Below, piece after piece: positions 17,857 to 26,000 of a stretch of DNA of 64,000 bases. Source of the stretch: Citreicoccus inhibens (GTDB taxonomy: Bacteria > Myxococcota > Myxococcia > Myxococcales > Myxococcaceae); assembly GCF_019039035.1 (NCBI RefSeq), contig NZ_JAHNZT010000010.1:124001-188000 (forward strand), written 5' to 3'. A program made the translations under genes and the position numbers. The notes beneath the pieces were generated by a model. It was not told the origin of the DNA. It saw only the letters and a list, made by a program, of their open reading frames with translations, and ran no database searches. Position 1 is the stretch's first letter. Each line of letters begins with the position of its first letter.

Positions 17857-19716
17857 ATGACGACTCATCGCCACCGCGCTCGCGGGCTGGCCTTCCTCCT
17901 CGCGGGGCTGCTCTCCGGGCCCGCCGCCTTCGTCACCGCGTGCGGTGATTCCCCTCCGCCCGCGCCACCACGCCCGGACTACGGCCCGCTGAAGGCGCTG
18001 CTGCGCCCGCGAATCACCGAGGCGATGGCCGAGCAACACATCCGTGGGCTCAGTCTCGCCCTGGTGGACGGAGACGAGGTCGTCTGGGCCGAGGGCTTCG
18101 GCGTCGCGGACGAGGCCGCGGGAACCCCCGCCACCGCGGACACCGTGTACGAGGTCGGCTCGGTGGCCAAGGTGTTCACCGCGACCGCCGTCTTCCAACA
18201 AGCGGAGCGGGGCACGCTCGACCTCGACGCCCCCATCGCGCGAAGTGTCCCGGGCTTCTCGCTCCAGCCTCGCTTTCCCAACGCGAAGCCCATCACCCTC
18301 CGACACTTGATGACCCACCGGGCGGGCATCCCCCAACTGCTCGCGGGCTACTACGCCGATGAGCCCCTCTCTCCCGAGGCCCGCGTCGAGGCGCTTCGTG
18401 ACGAGTCTCCGGCCTACCCTCCCGGCACGGTCTCCGCGTACTCCAACCTGGGCTTCGTCGTGGTGGGCCGCGCGGTGGAAGTGGCCACGGGCGAAGCGTT
18501 CAGCGACGCCTTGCGCCACTCCGTCCTCGCCCCACTCGGCATGACGAGTTCGTCTTTCAGATTGGACCCAGACCTCGTGCCGAGGCTCGCCAAGGGATAC
18601 GGCGTCACGCCTGCCTCCGAGCTGCCCCCCACCTGGCTGGAGAGCGAAGCGCCCGCCGGAAGTCTGCGCAGCACGGTGATGGACCAGACGCGCTTTCTGC
18701 GCATGCTCCTCGCGGGAGGGACACTCGACGGGGTGACCCTCCTCCGGCCGGACTCCATCGCCGCGCAGTGGAGTCCCCAGGGCGCGCAGACGCCGCTGGA
18801 TCTCGACCTGCGCATCGGGCTGCCGTGGACGCTCGTGGACCTGCCGCTCACCCACGGAGAGTCCGTGCGCTGGGTGGATCACTCCGGCAGCACCTTTCAC
18901 TTCCAATCCGACCTCGCGCTGCTGCCCGACGAGGGACTCGGCGTGGTGGTGTTGTCCAACACGGAGAACGCGGGGCCGCTCGTCGAGGCGCTCGCGAGGC
19001 AGGTGCTGGTGCTCGCGCTGAAGGCAAAGCGTGGCGTGACAGTCCAGGAGCCGCCCGCCGAGCCACAGGTCCAGCCCAGCTCAAGGCCAGACGCGGAGCT
19101 CCGAGCGCTCGAAGGGCTCTATTCGACGGGGAATGGCCCCATGGCGGTGCGCTTCGACGGCGGCAAGCTCACCCTGCGGTTGGGAGACGCCGACGTGGAA
19201 CTGGTGCCCTACGCGCAAGGCTACTTCCGCGCCCGAACCGGAGACGCGTCCCTCTGGCTGTCCTTCCAGCGCATCGACGGACATGACGTGATGCTCGTCC
19301 ACGGCGTCCCCTTTGGCCGGCTGCTCTGGGGCGAGCGAATCCAGCCCACGGCGCTTCATCCCGCGTGGCGCGCCCGCCTGGGGCGCTTCGGAGTCCCACC
19401 CGGCGCGAAGCACGAGGCCCTCGAGCAGGTGGTCCTGCGCGAGGAGCAAGGGTTCCTGTTCGCGGAGCTCTCCGGGCCCGCGCTCGGTGACACGAACCTC
19501 CTCGGAGTGCTCCGGACCGAGGACGCGGCGCATGCCGTGGCCGTGGGACTCGGACGCGGCATGAACGAAGTCATCCGCGTCCAGCAAGAGCCTGGAGGCG
19601 AGGCCCTGTACGTCAAAGGCATCCGGTTGCCCCGGCGGCCAGACGCCCCATGTGCGCTCACGTCAGCGACTACGGCGTCGAGGAGACGCGGCGCAACTCA
19701 TAGTCCCCGGCGTTGA
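17857..19716 (+). CDS. Class C beta-lactamase-like serine hydrolase
   Basis: 619 residues. An N-terminal signal (GLAFLLAGLLSGPAAFVTAC) ends at C29, which looks like a lipobox, so the enzyme is probably a periplasmic or outer-membrane lipoprotein. The penicillin-binding-like fold at about 45-390 has SxxK at S102-V-A-K105, YSN at Y195-S-N197 and HSG at H342-S-G344 in place of KTG. These are the hallmarks of the Beta-lactamase (class C/esterase EstB/D-aminopeptidase) family. A C-terminal about 200-residue beta domain follows, as in many myxobacterial members. Likely activities are esterase or D-peptide/peptidoglycan hydrolysis; clinical-type beta-lactamase action is not implied. The 3' end overlaps the convergent C58-like gene by 47 bases. 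An inverted repeat covers its ribosome-binding site. Confidence 0.88.
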   Translation: MTTHRHRARGLAFLLAGLLSGPAAFVTACGDSPPPAPPRPDYGPLKALLRPRITEAMAEQHIRGLSLALVDGDEVVWAEGFGVADEAAGTPATADTVYEVGSVAKVFTATAVFQQAERGTLDLDAPIARSVPGFSLQPRFPNAKPITLRHLMTHRAGIPQLLAGYYADEPLSPEARVEALRDESPAYPPGTVSAYSNLGFVVVGRAVEVATGEAFSDALRHSVLAPLGMTSSSFRLDPDLVPRLAKGYGVTPASELPPTWLESEAPAGSLRSTVMDQTRFLRMLLAGGTLDGVTLLRPDSIAAQWSPQGAQTPLDLDLRIGLPWTLVDLPLTHGESVRWVDHSGSTFHFQSDLALLPDEGLGVVVLSNTENAGPLVEALARQVLVLALKAKRGVTVQEPPAEPQVQPSSRPDAELRALEGLYSTGNGPMAVRFDGGKLTLRLGDADVELVPYAQGYFRARTGDASLWLSFQRIDGHDVMLVHGVPFGRLLWGERIQPTALHPAWRARLGRFGVPPGAKHEALEQVVLREEQGFLFAELSGPALGDTNLLGVLRTEDAAHAVAVGLGRGMNEVIRVQQEPGGEALYVKGIRLPRRPDAPCALTSATTASRRRGATHSPRR

Positions 19717-20863
19717 AGCCACTCCCCGAGGGGCTGAAGAAGCTGGCCGTGTACATCTTCTTCACGTGCTCGTTGGCGATCTTGTTCAAGTCGGATGGGT
19801 TGGGGACCTCCCACTCCGCGGTGTTCGCATCCATGAACCGGCACGTGGTGTCTGTCTTATGCATTCCCACCACGTGACCGGACTCGTCGCCGTCCCACTT
19901 GAAGTCCTTCTTCGGCGTCATGCTCAGGCGGTAGTAACCATTCTCCAGCGGCATGGACGCCAGCTTGGTGGGGAGTTCGCTGATGGTTCCCTTGTGCACC
20001 AGCTCGCCGCGGCGCATGTGGTTGCTCACGGCGTCGAGCTCCTTCTCGTAGTTGTCCAGCTTGTCATAGCTGGCATTGAGCTTGCCCACGAGGGTCTTCA
20101 CCTCGGGCGACTCATCGCCGTGGGTCTTGAGCGCGGTCTCCAACTCCCCCTTCAACTTCCTGGCCTCCCCCACCTCGGTCTTGATGTTGGACGCCAGCTC
20201 GCTCTTGAGGTTGGAGATCATCTCCGCCTCTTGGTGCTGACCGATGATGAGGTTGCCGAACTTGTACTCCACCAGTTGGGAGAACTCCTCCACGCCCTTG
20301 GCCGAACTCGGGGCGGCCTCGTTCATCCGAATCCACTGCGTCGTCATGTAGCTGCAAACCCCCTCGGCGCCCTCGGCGAAGGACGCTTTCACCTTGGGGT
20401 CGGACATGATGGGGTTCTGGCTCTGATCGATGTAGTGGAGGACCTTCGCGCTGGGGACCTGCTGGTTGATGGAGTCGCAGATCTTCTTGATCTGAGGCGA
20501 AGGCTCAATGCGCGTTTGAGGATTCAGGGTGCGGCGCATCTCCTCGGCGCCCTGCTGAAGCTTCGTCAGGTCCGCGCTGTTGCGGCGCTGGAGGACCGCG
20601 GGCTTCTGGGCCGTCTTGTTCAAGCCCACGGTGGGGTGCTCGAGGGTGGACGCCATGTGCGGCTTGCCTGATTGAACAGCGGGGTCCTTCTTGCCCGCGT
20701 AGTCGTCCTTCTTCGCCGGGGTCGTGGTCGCGGCCGGCTTCGTCTCCTGGGCCTTCGGAGTCACCAGCGTCTCGGCCGCCTTGGTCGACGTGGACTGCGA
20801 TGTCTGCGTCGTTCGCGGGGAAGTGAGGACGGACGGCTTCTTGGTGACGTTCGTGGGGGCCAT
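19670..20863 (-). CDS. Candidate YopT/AvrPphB-type (C58) cysteine protease
   Basis: 397 residues. The first about 90 are Thr/Lys/Pro/Ala-rich and disordered-looking, like effector N-termini, with no Sec signal. The middle has a helical, coiled-coil-prone stretch (about 195-285). Three spaced motifs match the C58 papain-like family: catalytic-type C170 in EGVCSYMTTQWIRM, H330 in DESGHVVGMHK, and D345 in CRFMDANTAEWEV. In YopT-type enzymes the same order Cys, His, Asp occurs with Gly-His before a strand and Asp in an F-x-D-x-N context. Such enzymes cleave host Rho GTPases or kinases near the membrane. Here it could be a delivered predation effector or a toxin. The assignment rests on motif pattern only. 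GAGG lies upstream of the ATG. The gene diverges from a small lipoprotein. Confidence 0.6.
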   Translation of the reverse strand: MAPTNVTKKPSVLTSPRTTQTSQSTSTKAAETLVTPKAQETKPAATTTPAKKDDYAGKKDPAVQSGKPHMASTLEHPTVGLNKTAQKPAVLQRRNSADLTKLQQGAEEMRRTLNPQTRIEPSPQIKKICDSINQQVPSAKVLHYIDQSQNPIMSDPKVKASFAEGAEGVCSYMTTQWIRMNEAAPSSAKGVEEFSQLVEYKFGNLIIGQHQEAEMISNLKSELASNIKTEVGEARKLKGELETALKTHGDESPEVKTLVGKLNASYDKLDNYEKELDAVSNHMRRGELVHKGTISELPTKLASMPLENGYYRLSMTPKKDFKWDGDESGHVVGMHKTDTTCRFMDANTAEWEVPNPSDLNKIANEHVKKMYTASFFSPSGSGFNAGDYELRRVSSTP

Positions 20864-21090
20864 GGGTCCTCAGGGAGACAAGGGGCGATGTACGGGTCCC
20901 GGCGGAGCATAGAGGCGCCCCCGGTGAGTTCCAACGCGCGGTCGCACAAGCCCCCCCGACCCGGCCCCTGGCGTAGAATCCACCCCCCTCCTCCGCCAGC
21001 ATCACCTATCCACTCCAGTTGCAATAAACATCGGACTGCCCGTACTACCTGATAACCCGCATTGGAGCGGGGGTTCAGGAGGCAGACAGG

Positions 21091-21375
21091 ATGAAGACCT
21101 TGCGCTGGGCGCTGTGCATGTCGGTGTTCGCGGTCGTCGGGTGCGGTGGCGCCGCCATGGAGATGGAGCCCGAGACCACCGGAGAGGCCAGTCAGACCGA
21201 GGCGCCTGCCGGTGACGTGTCGCAGTCCGCCGTGACGTGCACGGATACCTACGGCGAGTGTCGAGTCGGCCAGTGCGAGCTGGGCCCCAACGACCACTTC
21301 CAGATCTACACCCACACGTGTTGTACGGCGGCTGGCGCCTGCACCACCCAGCGCCTCCGCATCTGCGGCTGCTGA
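21091..21375 (+). CDS. Small cysteine-rich lipoprotein
   Basis: 94 residues. The signal MKTLRWALCMSVFAVVGC ends in the lipobox VVGC with acyl cysteine C18. A 30-residue acidic spacer follows (MEMEPETTGEASQ), then a compact about 48-residue module with eight cysteines, including a CC pair (THTCCTAAGAC) and a C-terminal CGC. An even number of cysteines in a secreted module suggests four disulfides. A strong CAGGAGG sits 8 bases before the ATG. A possible TTGCAA -35 lies at 21019-21024, and a 5-bp hairpin (21056-21071) is in the leader. The stop is followed by a clear hairpin. Function is unknown; the form resembles small secreted Cys-rich proteins of predatory bacteria. Confidence 0.8.
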   Translation: MKTLRWALCMSVFAVVGCGGAAMEMEPETTGEASQTEAPAGDVSQSAVTCTDTYGECRVGQCELGPNDHFQIYTHTCCTAAGACTTQRLRICGC

Positions 21376-21387
21376 GCTGAACCGAGC

Positions 21388-21419
21388 GGGACATCCACAC
21401 GCCCCATCGTGGATGTCCC
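21388..21419. terminator. Perfect 11-bp hairpin between convergent genes
   Basis: GGGACATCCAC (21388-21398) and GTGGATGTCCC (21409-21419) pair perfectly around a 10-base loop. It lies 12 bases after the small lipoprotein stop and 38 bases after the stop of the convergent propeller lipoprotein, so it can serve both directions. There is only a short T pair afterwards. Confidence 0.6.
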
Positions 21420-21457
21420 TTCCTGCGTCGCGTGCCCATGAGCGGAGCCGCGTGGGT

Positions 21458-22906
21458 TCATTGCCCTGGCAGCTTCACGCGCCGGGAGCGCTCGAACGTC
21501 CGCCACAGGAGCGCGTCATAGAAGCCCGGCGTGGTGGGCACGAACGACTCGGTGCCGAGCGCCACCGGGCCGTTGAACTCTCCGGCGAGCACGAGGGCGC
21601 CAGCGGGCTCGCGCGCCAGGCTCGTGAAGGACAGATTTCCACCGGGGAAGGTGTGAACCCAGACGCGCGCCCCGCTCGGAGTCTGGAGTTCACTGACGAA
21701 GAGATAGAGCGACGCCGTGGAGGGCAAGGGCCCCGTGCCCACGTCGTCTCCAGGGGCAGCCGGCCCAAGCAGGGTCACGGCGCCCGTCGCGTCTCCTCGC
21801 ACCTGCCACAGCCAGGTGCCCAAGGTCTGGCCCCAGACATCGGCGCCCTCTCGCGTCATCGCGAGCACCACCCCCGAGGCGCCATCGGGGCGCGCGGTGA
21901 ATGGCCGACCCGCGAACTGGAACTGGCCCGCGAACCGTCCGCCCATCACCACCCTGCGCCCCACCACGTCCACCGTGTCGAAGCGGGTCAGGTCGGTCAT
22001 CGACGCCAGCGTGCGAGACCAGACATGCGCGCCCATCGGGGTGAATCGCGCGACGACGGCGGTCTCTCTTCCAGGCCAGACAGGGTGAAGCACGCCGCCG
22101 CCGAAGTCCGCGTCGCCATCGAAGGAGCCCACCACGTAGAGGGAGTCGAGCGCATCGACGGCCACGCCTCCGAAGGTGCTGCTGTCTTGCGTATCGAAGA
22201 CACGGTCCCATCGCCACGTGCCGTTGCGGGAGTACTTCACGATGAACCCCTCGACGGGAGAGGCCTCGCGAGGTCCCCCGCCGAAGTCCGCCGGCCCATC
22301 CACGCCTCCCGCGAGGATGAGGTCGTCGTGGGAGTCGACGACGAGCCCGGGAGAACCATCGAAGTCGCCGCGCAGTTGTCGGACCCAGCGCACCGCGCCC
22401 TCTGAAGAAAACTGAGCGAGGAAGAACCCCTGGAGCGAGTGGCCGCCCAACACGATGGGATCCGACGAGAAGCCTCGCACCGTGAGGTTCCGGTGGCGGT
22501 CCGCGACGACGACCTCCAGGTACGTCTCCGGGAACAAGGTTCCCGGCGCGGAGCCAAAACCTCGGGCCCACAGCAGGTGGCCGTCACGGCTGTACTTCGC
22601 GATGAAGGCATTGGTGCCGTTCTCGGAGACAACGGCGGGCAGCGGGCCGCCACCGAGGTCCGGAGCCCCCTCGTAGGTGCCGACGAGGATGCTGCACCCC
22701 GCCGCATCCAGGACGACGTCGGAGCCATACATGTCATGGAACGGGGTCCCCACGGACCGTCGAACCCAGGTCAGCTCCTCATGATGCTCGGTGCCGGTCG
22801 CCGTGGTGGTGGGGGGCAAGGCGTCCGGTTCGAGGGGCGGCTGCACCAACGGCCCACAGCCCACACCCAGCACGACGCCCCCGAGGAGGAAGAGAGCCAC
22901 TCGCAT
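21458..22906 (-). CDS. Beta-propeller-repeat lipoprotein (SBBP-like)
   Basis: 482 residues. The signal MRVALFLLGGVVLGVGCGP carries a lipobox (GVGC), so it is exported and lipid-anchored. The rest consists of six to seven repeats of about 50-60 residues with the pattern DxxGxxxLVGxxxGxxDFGGGP...FIAKYSRDGxxLWxR, as in DLGGGPLPAV with AFIAKYSRDG, DFGGGPREAS with FIVKYSRNG, and DFGGGVLHPV with VVARFTPMG. This SBBP-type propeller is abundant in myxobacterial surface proteins and probably mediates binding; no enzyme motif is seen. The ATG at 22906 starts the signal peptide. A 12-bp palindrome lies about 67 bases upstream. Confidence 0.82.
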   Translation of the reverse strand: MRVALFLLGGVVLGVGCGPLVQPPLEPDALPPTTTATGTEHHEELTWVRRSVGTPFHDMYGSDVVLDAAGCSILVGTYEGAPDLGGGPLPAVVSENGTNAFIAKYSRDGHLLWARGFGSAPGTLFPETYLEVVVADRHRNLTVRGFSSDPIVLGGHSLQGFFLAQFSSEGAVRWVRQLRGDFDGSPGLVVDSHDDLILAGGVDGPADFGGGPREASPVEGFIVKYSRNGTWRWDRVFDTQDSSTFGGVAVDALDSLYVVGSFDGDADFGGGVLHPVWPGRETAVVARFTPMGAHVWSRTLASMTDLTRFDTVDVVGRRVVMGGRFAGQFQFAGRPFTARPDGASGVVLAMTREGADVWGQTLGTWLWQVRGDATGAVTLLGPAAPGDDVGTGPLPSTASLYLFVSELQTPSGARVWVHTFPGGNLSFTSLAREPAGALVLAGEFNGPVALGTESFVPTTPGFYDALLWRTFERSRRVKLPGQ

Positions 22907-22972
22907 GATGAACCCTCGCGCCAAGGACCGAGCCTCCCGGTCGGCGCGAGGTTTCCCGATGCCCCACCCCGT

Positions 22973-22984
22973 GCACAGCTGTGC
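22973..22984. promoter_or_regulatory. 12-bp perfect palindrome upstream of the propeller lipoprotein
   Basis: GCACAGCTGTGC is self-complementary over 12 bases and lies 67-78 bases before the ATG at 22906, in the 157-base gap after the Ig-like gene. It could be an operator for a dimeric regulator. No regulator is known, and a palindrome this short may occur by chance. Confidence 0.28.
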
Positions 22985-23063
22985 CTGGGTCGCACGTCAC
23001 CGTCGAATCGGAACACACGTCAGCGGGAGCAACCGCGTCTTGGACTCGAACGCTCCCCAGGGG

Positions 23064-26000
23064 TCAGGAGCCGCGAGGAGGCGTCGCGGACGACGAGCGC
23101 CGTCGCCGCAACGCCCACATCCCCCAGCCGATGAGCGCTGCGGTCGGAAGGGTGTCCGCGGGGCCCGGCCCCGCAGCGCAACTGATACCTCCGCCCTTCG
23201 CGCGCATGTCGCCGCCCAGGTAGACACGCCACGTTCTGAGCGCTGGCTCCGCATCCGCATTTCCCGCGCGATCCCTGGCGCGAACCCGAAGCGTGTAGGT
23301 CCCCTCCGTCAAGTCCCCGAACGTTGTCTCCTCTCCACACGGAGCGAAGTCATCGCCCAGGAGCTTGCACTCGAACGAGGCCCCCGCTTCGGAGGACGCG
23401 AACTTGAACGCGGCCTCCGTGGTCAGGATGCGGCCCTCGGGGCCCGCGAGGATGCGCGTATCCGGAGCCTGGGTGTCCACCGCGAACTCGCGGGGCGCGG
23501 AGTTCACACCGACGTTCCCCGCCCCATCCATCGCACGGACTTCCAAGGAGTGCCGTCCATCCTGCACGGCATTCGCCACCGTGAAGCCCCACTCGCCCGT
23601 GTCGCCCACCAGCGCCGACCCAACCTCCGCCCCATCGAGGGCAATGAGGACCCTGCTCCCAGGCTCCGCCTTCCCACTCAGGGCGGGACGTGGCGTCTGC
23701 AACTCCGCCCCGGGGGCAGGCACCGACATCACGGGCGCGGACGGCGCCACGGTATCCACCACCCAAGTGTAGGACTCCGGCGTCGCATCCACATTGTCGG
23801 CGAGATCCTTCGCCCGGACGAAGAAGGTGTGGGTGCCATCCGACGCGGCAAACGAGAAGGGGCTCGTGCACGGCTCATAGGTCGCGCCGTCTTGACGGCA
23901 CTCGAAGCGAGCATCGGGCTCCGACACGAACTCAAAGCGCGCGATCCGCTCCGAAGAGAGCGCCTTCGGCGTCGAGCTGAACTTGCTCTCGGGGCGCTGG
24001 GTATCCACCTCCCATGTGCATTGCTTCGGATTTGGGTCGACGGTTCCGGTCCCCTTCTTTGAACGCACGGAGAATCGATGCGGACCATCCGAGACGGTAA
24101 TCGAGTAGGGAGCACTGCAGGGGACCCACGTCGTCGGCGTGGCCTCGAGCGAGCATTCGAACACCACTCCGGCGGTCGTCGAGCTGAACAGGAATGAGAC
24201 AGCGGTCGCATTCGAGTGTTCCGGTGGGCACCCCGTGAGCTCCGTCGAGGGGAGGTTGAGATCCACGCGCCACTCCCAAACGGCCACCTTCGCGTCCGGG
24301 GTGGCATTCTTCGCGGCATCCAGCGCGCGGACGCGCAGGACACAGTCCACGGAACCTCCTTCCGGCGGATCAATCACGAAGCCGACAGGATTCGCACAGG
24401 GAGAGAACACGCCATCACTTCGGTTCAAACTGCACTCATAGGTCACGTTGGATTCGTCTGAAGCAAAAGCGAAACCAGCATTCCGCGAAGACGTCAATCG
24501 GTCCGGATGTTCCACGATCCGGACGGCAGGAGGCGTCAAGTCAACCATCCAGGTAAAACTCGCGGGAGTCGGATCGGCATTGCCAGCAACGTTGACCGCG
24601 CGAACAAAGAACGTGTGGCGACCTTCCGTCAGGTCATTGTATCGCTGAGTATTCCCGCTGTCCGCGCCACACCAGACGAAGTCCGATTCATCCAGCCTGC
24701 ATTGGAATCTCGCCTTATCCGTCGTGCTGCCAAAGCTGAACAGCGCCGTATTCCGCCGATCATCCGCATCAGGTCTATCACCGAGCACAGTCTCCGGGAC
24801 CGTCGTATCCACCGAGAACTGAACCAAGGCCTGACCGCTCAGATTTCCGGCGTTGTCGATCGCCGTCGCGGAGAGATGATACACGCCCTCGCCCAGCTCC
24901 TCGGGAAGCAGCACCGCCCATGTCCCGTCGGGATTGGACAGCACCTGCTGAACCAATGCGCTCCGTTCTTGCAGCTTGAGTTCCACTCTCGTCGAGGGAT
25001 CCGCGCTGCCCGCGACGCGGACTCGCCCCGAGGCCAGCGAATCGCCGTCCACCGGCTCGCTCACCGTGGGCAGGTCAGGAGCCAGGGTGTCGACCCCAAA
25101 CTCAACCTCCCGCGAAGCGACGCTGACATTGCCTGCCAGATCCCTCGCGGTCGCAACAAGAGAATAGACACCGTCGCGCAACGCGGGGGTTGGGGGGACC
25201 TGATAAGTCCAGAGCCCGTTCGACGCCACAGCCCCGGTACCGGAGAGGATCACATCGCCTCCCATCCGGACTGAGATGTCCACCGAGCTGAAGGCTTCAG
25301 CTGAACCTCGGAACTCAGGCACAGGCGTATTCAACCAAGCGCCCTGCGTTGGGGTTGAAATCAGAGGCGCCTCAGGCCGAATGGAGTCCACGAAGAACAT
25401 GACGCTTGGGGATGGAGGGCTTCGATTCTCCGCCCGATCCACGCTCGTCGCGGACACCCAGTGCGGCCCCTCGCCCAGCATGGAGAGCGACGTAATGCCC
25501 CACGTCAACTCACTCTCCTGGAGAGTGGCCCAAAGCGGAGGGCTGTTATCAACCACCAGCGCAATCCGGACAGCCCCTCCGTCGACCGTTCCACCATACT
25601 TCATCAGACCTCCGTCGAATGTCTGAGCCGGTGCGGGGCTCTCAATGACTGGCACGCCCGGAGGGACGGTATCCACATCCCAAGAACAACGCGCAGGGGT
25701 TCTATCGACGTTGCCAGCCTCATCGAATGCGGCGACACGGAACAAGTTCGGACCCTCTTTCAAATCCGCGAACACCATCGGACTCGCACAGGGGTTCGGC
25801 CCCGCATCATTCAGCTCGCACTGAAAGCCTATGCCACCCCCTGAGGAGCTGAACTTGAAGATGGCATACCGATTCCGCGACGGGTCCTCACAGCCCTCGT
25901 CCAAGACGGTATCCGGCGGCGTGAGATCGACAAAGAAGGTCAGAAGTGAACTCGATGCGCCGGGGGCTCCACCGCCGCTCGGCGTGCTTTGCGCATGCAC

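Noticed and set aside
17857-19716. Serine hydrolase as an antibiotic-resistance beta-lactamase
   Set aside because: HSG replaces KTG, and the C-terminal beta domain fits the esterase/peptidase branch of the family rather than resistance enzymes.
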